13,128 nucleotides of DNA from CAYZJD01 sp964478455 (GTDB lineage Bacteria; Acidobacteriota; Terriglobia; Bryobacterales; Bryobacteraceae). Shown in pieces: positions 1 through 5,179 of the stretch. Where the stretch lies: assembly GCA_964478455.1 (NCBI GenBank), contig CAYZJD010000096.1:1-13128 (forward strand), read 5' to 3'. The notes under the pieces were generated by a model. The model did no database searches and was not told the DNA's origin. It saw nothing but the letters and a program-made list of their open reading frames with translations. Position 1 is the stretch's first letter; each line of letters opens with the position of its first letter. Position numbers and translations under genes: made by a program.

Positions 1-122
1 ACCCGCCTCAGCCGGACCAGGGGGGTCGGGTTCTCGGGATTGGCGATGAGTTCCCGGAGGTCCTCGTAGCGCCGGAGACGTGGCTCGGAGCCGAGGCGCA
101 CGAAAGTGAGGTCCTGGCTCAT
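1..122 (-). CDS. PLP-dependent cysteine synthase-like protein, N-terminal fragment (CysM-like)
   Basis: Only the first 40 codons lie in the window; the gene continues past the left edge. The ATG (122-120) overlaps the stop codon of the upstream JAMM gene as ATGA, indicating translational coupling. The visible residues read MSQDLTFVRLGSEP, then RRYEDLRELIANPEN, then TPLVRL. A 'TPLVRL' segment near the N-terminus is the usual opening of fold-type II PLP enzymes (cysteine synthase, cystathionine beta-synthase, threonine synthase). In M. tuberculosis, mec, cysO and cysM are neighbours and CysM transfers the thiocarboxylate sulfur of CysO to O-phosphoserine, so a CysM-like role is inferred from position. 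The catalytic lysine and substrate-binding loops are outside the window, so the assignment rests on a short motif and context. Confidence 0.6.
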   Translation of the reverse strand, partial: MSQDLTFVRLGSEPRLRRYEDLRELIANPENPTPLVRLRR

Positions 123-535
123 TGGCTTGGCTCTCCCACTACCTGAACGAGATCCTCGTCGAACCGCTCGCCCGTCCACCTCCAGGCGCGCAGCTCCAGG
201 CGAGGGCTCAGGCCCATGATCAGGTAGGCGACCCCGGGGCAGGCGAGTGCGGCGTCGGTGCGCGAGGGCCTGGCTGGCCCCGCGGGGTGCGAGTGGCAGT
301 ACGCCAGGATCACAGCATTCGACTGCGTTTCCGCTTCCACGGCGCGAAGCTGCACCCGATGGTCGAGCTTGTAACGGTGCCTGCGGTCGCACCCATCGAC
401 ATTGCCGGACAGCAGCAGGCGCACGCCGAGCTCGGGGTCGGAGGAGGCGGCCAGGACGATGCCGCAGCACTCCTCGGGCCGGCAGCGCCGCGCCGCATCC
501 GCGATCTCATCGACTACCCGTCGCGTCAGCCGCAC
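119..535 (-). CDS. mec: JAMM/MPN+ metallopeptidase, Mec/QbsD-like (M67 family)
   Basis: A 138-residue zinc metallopeptidase of the JAB1/MPN/Mov34 family. The complete JAMM signature is visible: an N-terminal glutamate in EECCG (residues 21-25), then H81-S-H83-P, six residues, S91-x-x-D94. Family members next to sulfur carriers either hydrolyse CysO-cysteine to release cysteine (Mec of M. tuberculosis) or trim the carrier C-terminus to expose Gly-Gly (QbsD, HcyD). Both jobs are possible here because the carrier encoded at 1361-1690 has a C-terminal extension. I chose the GTG start (535-533), which has a GGAGG Shine-Dalgarno six bases upstream and lies one base after the moeB stop; no better ATG exists. 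Its stop overlaps the next gene by four bases. The protein is presumably cytoplasmic, with no signal peptide. Family assignment is secure; which reaction it performs is inferred. Confidence 0.9.
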   Translation of the reverse strand: MRLTRRVVDEIADAARRCRPEECCGIVLAASSDPELGVRLLLSGNVDGCDRRHRYKLDHRVQLRAVEAETQSNAVILAYCHSHPAGPARPSRTDAALACPGVAYLIMGLSPRLELRAWRWTGERFDEDLVQVVGEPSQ

Positions 536-536
536 C

Positions 537-1361
537 TCACGCCTCCACCTCTGCGAGCGCGCAGCTCACCTCATAATTCACGAGTTCAGTAATAGTGGGC
601 CTGCTGCCGCAGAGCGGGCAGTCCGGATCCTTCACTCTCCGGAAGGACCGAAAAGTGCACTCCAGAGCGTCGTAGACCAGCAGCCGATCATGCAGCGTCT
701 CGCCCAACCCCAGCAGCACCTTGATCGCTTCCGCCGCCTGGAGCACGCCCATCACGCCCACGGCCGGGCCCAGGACGCCTGCCTCCTGGCACGACGGTAT
801 CCAGCCGGGCGGCGGGGGCTCGGGGACGAGGCACCGGTAGCATGCGCTTGCCTCGCCGGGCAAGATCGTAAGAAGCTGCCCCTCAAAGCCGAGCACCGCC
901 GCCGACACCAGCCGGACGCCCTCCAGCCAGCAGAAGTCCGCCACCAGGAAGCGCGTCGGGAAGTTGTCGCTGCCATCGAGGACCACGTCGTAGCCACCCA
1001 CGATCCGGCGGATGTTGTCCACACTTAGCCGCTCGTGGAACGCCTCGACCTCGCAGGCTGGGTTGAGCGCCCGGATGGCCCTTTCCGCAGACTCTGCCTT
1101 GGAACGCCCTACGTCGCGCGTCTGGTGTATGATCTGCCGCTGAAGATTCGACAGCTCCACGCGGTCGGCGTCAATGAGGCCCACTCTTCCGATTCCCGCG
1201 GCCGCCAGATACAGAAGGGCGGGTGACCCGAGTCCACCCGCGCCCACTACGAAGGCGCTGGATGCGCGCAGTCTGCTCTGGCCGGCGCCGCCCACTCCCG
1301 GGAGGAGGAGCTGGCGCGAGTAGCGTTCCAGCTCCTCCTCGGTGAAGCCCAGCTTCATCAT
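537..1361 (-). CDS. moeB: MoeB/ThiF-type sulfur-carrier adenylyltransferase
   Basis: E1-like enzyme of 274 residues that activates the C-terminal glycine of a ThiS/MoaD/CysO-type carrier with ATP before sulfur loading. It opens with the family signature RYSRQLLLPGVGGAGQ (13-28), followed by the nucleotide-binding loop GAGGLGS (40-46), the acidic/Arg region LIDADRVELSNLQRQ (62-76) and DGSDNFPTR (129-137). Zinc-binding pairs are C174-x2-C177 and C248-x2-C251. The likely catalytic cysteine is C191 in SCQEAGVLGP. It has no C-terminal rhodanese domain, unlike M. tuberculosis MoeZ, so the sulfur donor must be another protein or free sulfide. The reading frame stays open upstream to 1568, but those 69 residues are Arg-rich and lie inside the carrier gene. 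The ATG at 1361-1359 overlaps the carrier stop as TGATG and is the sensible start. A second ATG follows immediately. Confidence 0.93.
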   Translation of the reverse strand: MMKLGFTEEELERYSRQLLLPGVGGAGQSRLRASSAFVVGAGGLGSPALLYLAAAGIGRVGLIDADRVELSNLQRQIIHQTRDVGRSKAESAERAIRALNPACEVEAFHERLSVDNIRRIVGGYDVVLDGSDNFPTRFLVADFCWLEGVRLVSAAVLGFEGQLLTILPGEASACYRCLVPEPPPPGWIPSCQEAGVLGPAVGVMGVLQAAEAIKVLLGLGETLHDRLLVYDALECTFRSFRRVKDPDCPLCGSRPTITELVNYEVSCALAEVEA

Positions 1362-1690
1362 CAGTGCTCGTGCCCCGATTTCAAGATGTCGAGCTCGACC
1401 GGTTCGGCCGAGAGCCTCTGCCCGGCGCCGCCGCCTGCAATCGCTGAGAGAATGGTCACCACATCCCCGTCTTTCACGGGTGTGTCGAGGCCGCCCAGCA
1501 GCCGCACGTCCTCGCCTTCGTTGACATGCAGGTTGAAATGCCTTCGCAGCTTGCCGGTGGCGTCGCACAGCCGCCCGTCGATGCCCAGCGCGCGCACCAC
1601 GTCGCCGACCGTGCCTCCTTCGGCTTCCGCCTCGCGCCTCCCGTCCAGCAGTCTGCTCAGGGCTGTTCCCACCCGCACCTTGACCGGCAT
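1361..1690 (-). CDS. cysO: ThiS/MoaD-like sulfur carrier (CysO-like) with a C-terminal extension after Gly-Gly
   Basis: Beta-grasp sulfur carrier of 109 residues. Carriers of this family are adenylated by the MoeB-type enzyme at the terminal glycine of a Gly-Gly tail, converted to a thiocarboxylate, and donate sulfur to a cysteine synthase. Visible family features are GGTVGDVVRALG (25-36), NLHVNEGEDVRLLGGLDTPV (53-72) and KDGDVVTILSAIAGGG (73-88). The unusual point is that the protein does not stop after Gly-Gly. About 21 more residues follow, ending SGHEH, against a normal family length of about 90. Removal of a tail is known for QbsE and HcyS, by JAMM peptidases. A strong GGAG Shine-Dalgarno five bases before the ATG supports the start. 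The gene begins one base after thrC and its stop shares one base with the moeB start. Frames +1 and +2 give no stop near the Gly-Gly, so a simple sequencing slip does not easily explain the tail. Confidence 0.9.
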   Translation of the reverse strand: MPVKVRVGTALSRLLDGRREAEAEGGTVGDVVRALGIDGRLCDATGKLRRHFNLHVNEGEDVRLLGGLDTPVKDGDVVTILSAIAGGGAGQRLSAEPVELDILKSGHEH

Positions 1691-1691
1691 G

Positions 1692-2978
1692 TTACTCCTT
1701 CCCCTTCCCCGCGAAAGCGAGTTTGGCGGCCAGCGCGTCGAACTCCTCCAGCCGCGCCTCGATCACGAACCTCTCGCGCAAGGCCCCGACCACCGCTTCC
1801 TGCGTCTTCAGGCCGTTTCCGGTGATGCTCACGACCACTGATTCGTCCTTCGGGATACGCCCCTGCTCGATGAGTTTCTTCGTCACCGCGACCGTGGCGC
1901 CGCCCGCCGTTTCTGTGAAGATGCCTTCCGTCTCGGCCAGCAGGCGGATGCCGGCCACGATCTCTTCATCGGTCGCATCCTCCGCCCAGCCGCCCGTCCG
2001 CCGGATCGTCTCGAGGGCGTAGTAGCCGTCGGCCGGGTTGCCGATCGCAATCGAGTGCGCGATCGTGCTGGGCTTGACGGGAGTGAATATCTCCTGGCCT
2101 GCCTTGACGGCCGCCGAGATCGGATTGCAGCCGGCGGCCTGGGCGCCGTGGATCCTGGTACCGGCGTCCTCCACCAGCCCGAGCCGGACGAACTCGCGGA
2201 TGGCCTTCTCAACCTTCGTAATCAGCGAGCCGCCCGCCATGGGGATCACAATGTGCCCAGGCGCTTTCCAGCCGAGCTGTTCGAGAATCTCGAAGCCGAA
2301 CGTCTTCGACCCCTCTGCGTAATACGGCCGGATATTGATGTTCACGAAGGCCCAGCCATAGCCGTCAGCGATCTGGGTGCAGAGGCGGTTCACGCCGTCG
2401 TAGTTGCCCGCGATGCCGACCACGTTTACACCGTAGATCGAGGTCCCCACGGTCTTCCCTTGCTCCAGGTTCACCGGCATGAAGATGAAGCACTTCAGGC
2501 CGGCGCGCCGGGCCTGGGCGGCGAGCGCGTTGCCCAGGTTGCCGGTCGTGGCGCAAGCGACGGTGTCGAAGCCGAACTCCTTCGCTTTGGCCACCGCCAC
2601 GGCCACCACGCGGTCCTTGAAGGAGAGCGTCGGGAAGTTCACGGCATCGTTTTTTACGTACAGCTCTTCGTGTCCCAGCGCGCGGCCGAGGTTCGATGCC
2701 CGGACCAGCGGCGTGAAGCCCACGCCGCTCCCGTCGGCTGGCTGGCAGTCCACCGGCAGCAACTCCCGATAGCGCCACATGTCGGGGGCCCGCGATCCGA
2801 TGGCTTCGCGCGTCAGGGCTCCGGCCACGGCGTCGTAGTCGTACTCCACCTGGAGCTTGCCGAAGCAGAATTCGCAGATGTGCCTCGGCTGCTTCGGGTA
2901 CTCGCGGCCGCAGTCAGACTCCATGCACTTGAGCCCCTTAACGAATGACTCCGGCGGTGTCTGCCGAGCGCTGCTCAT
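1692..2978 (-). CDS. thrC: Threonine synthase (PLP-dependent, zinc-ribbon N-terminus)
   Basis: Fold-type II PLP enzyme of 428 residues that normally converts O-phosphohomoserine to threonine. The N-terminus carries a zinc-ribbon-like CX4C...CX2C set (C18, C23, C35, C38), typical of one threonine synthase subgroup. GFTPLVRASNLG (87-98) opens the PLP domain. The PLP lysine is K121 in SFKDR, followed by ATTGNLGNALAAQARRAGL (143-161), the phosphate loop MAGGS (247-251), FTETAGGATVAV (354-365) and a C-terminal SITGNGLK (384-391). The frame stays open upstream to 3119, but that part overlaps cysK. The ATG at 2978-2976 overlaps the cysK stop as ATGA and is preferred. Placement between cysK and the sulfur carrier is odd for a pure threonine enzyme. 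It may serve amino-acid balance, or may have been adapted to a sulfur-accepting beta/gamma-replacement; the latter is speculation. Confidence 0.92.
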   Translation of the reverse strand: MSSARQTPPESFVKGLKCMESDCGREYPKQPRHICEFCFGKLQVEYDYDAVAGALTREAIGSRAPDMWRYRELLPVDCQPADGSGVGFTPLVRASNLGRALGHEELYVKNDAVNFPTLSFKDRVVAVAVAKAKEFGFDTVACATTGNLGNALAAQARRAGLKCFIFMPVNLEQGKTVGTSIYGVNVVGIAGNYDGVNRLCTQIADGYGWAFVNINIRPYYAEGSKTFGFEILEQLGWKAPGHIVIPMAGGSLITKVEKAIREFVRLGLVEDAGTRIHGAQAAGCNPISAAVKAGQEIFTPVKPSTIAHSIAIGNPADGYYALETIRRTGGWAEDATDEEIVAGIRLLAETEGIFTETAGGATVAVTKKLIEQGRIPKDESVVVSITGNGLKTQEAVVGALRERFVIEARLEEFDALAAKLAFAGKGKE

Positions 2979-3931
2979 GCGTGCGCCGCCTCCACGGACC
3001 GTGGCAAGCTGGCCGGGAACAGCCCCGCCGACAAATAGCGCTCCGCGGTGTCCGGAAGCACGGTGACGATCAGCAGGTCCCGGCTCTCGGGCCGCCGCGC
3101 GACCTGGATCGCAGCCCAAACGGCCGCTCCCGAGGAGATGCCTGCCAGCAGCCCCTCTTTGCGCGCCAGTGCGCGTGCCGTGTTGACCGCATCCTTGGTT
3201 GCGACGCGGATGATCTCGTCGATCACGTTGCTGTTCAGGACGGCCGGAATGAATCCAGCCCCGATTCCCTGTATGCCGTGCAGCCCGGGCACGCCTCCCG
3301 AAAGGACCGCAGACTCGGCCGGCTCGACGCCCACGCAGCGGAAAGCGGGCTTTCTCTCCCTGATGACTTCCGCCACGCCTGTGATCGTGCCTCCGGTGCC
3401 GACGCCCGCCACCAGCACGTCCGCCTGTCCGTCCGTGTCGCTCCAGATTTCCTCGGCTGTCGTACGGCGATGTATCTCCGGGTTGGCCGGGTTCTCAAAC
3501 TGCTGCGGGATGAAGTACCGCTCGTCCTCGGCCGCCATCTGGCGGGCCCGCGCGACCGCCCCCGTCATACCGTCCGATGCGGGGGTCAAAATAACCTCGG
3601 CCCCCAGCGCCGCGAGGATTTGCCGGCGCTCCTCCGACATGTTCTCCGGCATCGTTATCGCGCACCGGTAGCCTCTGGCCGCGCAGGCGAAGGCCAGAGC
3701 GACCCCAGTGTTGCCGGAGGTCGGTTCGAGGACGATGCGGCTCCGGTTGAGGAGCCCGGCGCGTTCGGCCGCCGTAATCATGGCCACGCCGATGCGGTCC
3801 TTCACGCTCGAGGCCGGGTTGAAGAACTCCAGCTTCCCCGCGATCCTGCCGGGGAGCCCTCCTGCGATGCGGTCGAGCCACACCAAGGGGGTGTGGCCCA
3901 CCAACTCGGTGACGTCTTTCGCTATCTTCAT
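2975..3931 (-). CDS. cysK: Cysteine synthase A (O-acetylserine sulfhydrylase)
   Basis: PLP enzyme of 318 residues that makes cysteine from O-acetylserine and sulfide. Motifs in order: TELVGHTPLVWL (8-19); PLP lysine K44 in NPASSVKDRIG; substrate loop TSGNTG (71-76); PQQFENPANPEIHRRTTAEEIW (142-163), the canonical CysK asparagine-rich segment; PLP-phosphate loop GVGTGGTITG (176-185); GIQGIGAGFIP (219-229); SSGAA (266-270); and LPDTAERYLS (292-301). The length is normal for the family. The start at 3931 is chosen because homology begins at MKIAKDVTELVGHTPL and a GAGG Shine-Dalgarno lies about nine bases upstream. The open frame to 4009 overlaps the preceding gene and lacks family similarity. 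The stop overlaps the thrC start by four bases. It is the second cysteine synthase-like gene in the operon, which suggests parallel sulfide- and carrier-dependent routes. Confidence 0.95.
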   Translation of the reverse strand: MKIAKDVTELVGHTPLVWLDRIAGGLPGRIAGKLEFFNPASSVKDRIGVAMITAAERAGLLNRSRIVLEPTSGNTGVALAFACAARGYRCAITMPENMSEERRQILAALGAEVILTPASDGMTGAVARARQMAAEDERYFIPQQFENPANPEIHRRTTAEEIWSDTDGQADVLVAGVGTGGTITGVAEVIRERKPAFRCVGVEPAESAVLSGGVPGLHGIQGIGAGFIPAVLNSNVIDEIIRVATKDAVNTARALARKEGLLAGISSGAAVWAAIQVARRPESRDLLIVTVLPDTAERYLSAGLFPASLPRSVEAAHA

Positions 3932-3965
3932 TTCGTTGCAGTCCTCGTCGGCTTTCGCGCCCGAT

Positions 3966-4283
3966 TCAAATCTGGTACTCCGGCTCCGGGCTACTGTACC
4001 TGTGTTCATCTAGCAGCTTTCTAATCACCTCGTAATCCTCAGGCGTGAGGTCGTTCCTGACAGGCAGGCAGGCCAGTGGATGCTTGAGCTTGCCCCAGGA
4101 AACCTTCTCCCAAAGCCTCTCGTGCCAGTAGTAGAGGATCACCCGGATCCCGTGGAAGAGCACCGTGATGACGCCCGTCTTCTCCCAGTTCTGGGTCATC
4201 GAGTAGGTGATGGCTCCCAGAATGGCCACCCCGGCGATTCTCCAGGAGAAGGACTTGGCCCAGGACCTGACTGGAGTATCCAT
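3966..4283 (-). CDS. Small DUF2061-family membrane protein
   Basis: Protein of 105 residues with two predicted membrane segments (about residues 14-29 and 36-53). They are preceded by the characteristic RSWAKSFSWRIAG (6-18) and followed by RVILYYWHERLWEKVSWG (47-64). This RSxxKSxSWR ... YYxHERxW pattern is that of DUF2061, a short inner-membrane domain of unknown function. The soluble C-terminal part (65-105) is charged and holds one cysteine in HPLACLPVRNDL. The start at 4283 is where family similarity begins; the Shine-Dalgarno is weak. The frame continues upstream into the rrf2 gene but that part is non-homologous. It lies 77 bases after rrf2 and 34 bases before cysK on the same strand, so it is very likely co-transcribed with the sulfur genes. 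A transport or sulfur-related role is suggested only by context. Confidence 0.8.
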   Translation of the reverse strand: MDTPVRSWAKSFSWRIAGVAILGAITYSMTQNWEKTGVITVLFHGIRVILYYWHERLWEKVSWGKLKHPLACLPVRNDLTPEDYEVIRKLLDEHRYSSPEPEYQI

Positions 4284-4360
4284 AGGGGCTACCCGACTTT
4301 CTCGACCGATTTCATCGACATGGGGCCAAAGAAAACCCTTTCCCTCCTCTACAGTCTCGG

Positions 4361-4807
4361 TTAGATTGAGTACGCCGGAACGTGCCGCCTGACTCGAGCG
4401 TCTTCCGCCAGCAGGTCTTGGAACGTCGTGCCATCGTAAACGCCCGTGATGGCCTGCTGCACCCTGTTCCACATAGGAAGGAACACGCAGGTACCATAGA
4501 ACGGGCAATCTTCCTTCGACCTTGCGCCGCCGCAGTGCGCGAGGCCGGAATGCCCCTGGGTGTGGCGGATTACGTCTCCAACGCTGATCTGCTCGGGCCG
4601 GCGGGTGAGGAAATAGCCTCCGTCGGCGCCACGCCGCGATTCCAGGAAGCCCGCCTGCTTGAGCTGGCTGAGAATCACCTCCAGGAAACGCGGCGGGATG
4701 GCCTGCTCCTGGGCGATCTCGGCGATCTTGGCTGGGCCGCGGCCGAACCGCCTGGCCAGCTCGAAGACGGCCCTCAGGGCGTACCGGCTCTTCTGTGAAA
4801 CGATCAT
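4361..4807 (-). CDS. Rrf2-family transcriptional regulator with three clustered cysteines
   Basis: Regulator of 148 residues in the Rrf2/IscR/CymR/NsrR family. The N-terminal winged helix is clear: SQKSRYALRAVFELAR (4-19), KIAEIAQEQAIPPRFLEVILSQLKQAGFLESRRGADGGYFLTR (27-69), then SVGDVIRHTQG (75-85). Three cysteines, C92, C101 and C107 (C-x8-C-x5-C), sit where IscR and NsrR carry Fe-S ligands (C-x5-C-x5-C in those). Cluster binding is therefore plausible but not shown. As first gene of the sulfur operon it is a good candidate for autoregulation and cysteine- or Fe-S-responsive control; CymR, a cysteine-metabolism repressor, is a relative. Its ATG (4807-4805) follows a clear promoter region with a palindrome near the expected transcription start. 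Confidence 0.92.
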   Translation of the reverse strand: MIVSQKSRYALRAVFELARRFGRGPAKIAEIAQEQAIPPRFLEVILSQLKQAGFLESRRGADGGYFLTRRPEQISVGDVIRHTQGHSGLAHCGGARSKEDCPFYGTCVFLPMWNRVQQAITGVYDGTTFQDLLAEDARVRRHVPAYSI

Positions 4808-4824
4808 GGAAGCGCCTAGTTCAC

Positions 4825-4840
4825 TTTGCCGATCGCCAAA
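4825..4840. promoter_or_regulatory. Candidate operator: 16-base near-palindrome at the expected transcription start
   Basis: TTTGCCGATCGCCAAA reads as the same sequence on both strands except for one symmetric C/C mismatch pair (TTTG-c-CGATCG-c-CAAA). It lies between the -10 element and the rrf2 start codon, over the predicted +1, where a repressor would block initiation. The rrf2 product is the natural candidate ligand. No match to a published Rrf2 box is claimed. Confidence 0.4.
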
Positions 4841-4844
4841 CTTA

Positions 4845-4874
4845 TATATCGCATGTCCTGTACCCGGCTGTCAA
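4845..4874 (-). promoter_or_regulatory. Sigma-70-like promoter of the rrf2-cysK-thrC-cysO operon
   Basis: On the minus strand a perfect TTGACA (complement of 4869-4874) is followed after 18 bases by GATATA (complement of 4845-4850) within an AT-rich run, which stands out in this GC-rich sequence. Transcription would start near 4838, about 30 bases before the rrf2 ATG. The -35 is perfect and the -10 is weak (3 of 6). A slightly shifted TATATA would fit better by sequence but needs a 20-base spacer. Confidence 0.6.
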
Positions 4875-4937
4875 GAGCTATTTTCCCCTCAGCGGAGCGC
4901 ACGGGATCATCGACCCTAGGGCAAGGCAGCACGAAGT

Positions 4938-5073
4938 GATGCCCGAGGGAGTGCGGCATCGGGCAGAACGCTCTCTCGCGAGAGCGGGAGGGGCTTCTGG
5001 AAGTGGTCTGTCAGGGTGTCCGCTAAGGCTGGGATGAGAGAATGGACCGCACTCCCTCGTGCGATCCCAGCCT
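4938..5073. repeat. Nested and competing inverted repeats (structured intergenic element)
   Basis: Perfect pairings visible: 4944-4956 (CGAGGGAGTGCGG) with 5047-5059; 5026-5035 (AGGCTGGGAT) with 5064-5073; 5048-5052 with 5059-5063 (CGCAC/GTGCG, six-base loop TCCCTC); 4969-4975 with 4980-4986 (CGCTCTC, loop TCGC); 4938-4943 with 4955-4960 (GATGCC/GGCATC); and 4941-4946 with 4959-4964 (GCCCGA/TCGGGC). Several exclude each other. This could be a structured leader, a small RNA, or a remnant of a miniature transposon. No transposase or clear target duplication is present. Confidence 0.5.
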
Positions 5074-5167
5074 AGCTCCAGCGGGCGCCTCACAAGACCG
5101 CGTACCAGCGTAAGGGGCTGAAAACACCCCGAAAATAATCCTCGGAGCGACGTGACTGCACGCCATC

Positions 5168-5173
5168 GAGGAG
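5168..5173 (+). promoter_or_regulatory. Ribosome binding site favouring the 5180 start
   Basis: GAGGAG lies six bases before the ATG at 5180. The competing in-frame ATG at 5258 has only AAGGA at nine bases. The upstream start is therefore kept, although the downstream start would give a more ordinary Tat signal peptide. Confidence 0.55.
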
Positions 5174-5179
5174 ACCACA

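Larger units (their letters stand above)
4808..5179. other. Divergent intergenic region, 372 bases, without a gene
   Basis: The region separates the leftward sulfur operon from the rightward dimethylformamidase-like gene. The part next to rrf2 holds that operon's promoter and candidate operator. The centre (4938-5073) is dense in inverted repeats, listed separately. The right part (5074-5179) shows only a possible -10 (AATAAT, 5134-5139) without a good -35, and the GAGGAG Shine-Dalgarno of the next gene. No convincing small protein gene was seen; the open frames present are arginine/proline-rich and lack motifs. Confidence 0.75.

Noticed and set aside
1362..1568. Upstream extension of moeB (69 residues)
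   Set aside because: It lies wholly inside the sulfur-carrier gene, is Arg-rich and unlike ThiF/MoeB. The ATG overlapping the carrier stop fits the operon pattern.
2055..2948. 297-codon plus-strand frame opposite thrC
   Set aside because: Shadow of a well-supported PLP enzyme; no motif of its own.
2979..3119. Upstream extension of thrC (47 residues)
   Set aside because: It overlaps the cysK C-terminus and has no threonine synthase similarity; the ATGA overlap at 2975-2978 is the better start.
4938..5073. Calling the inverted-repeat cluster an insertion sequence
   Set aside because: No transposase, no defined ends and no target-site duplication are visible; only a structured element can be supported.
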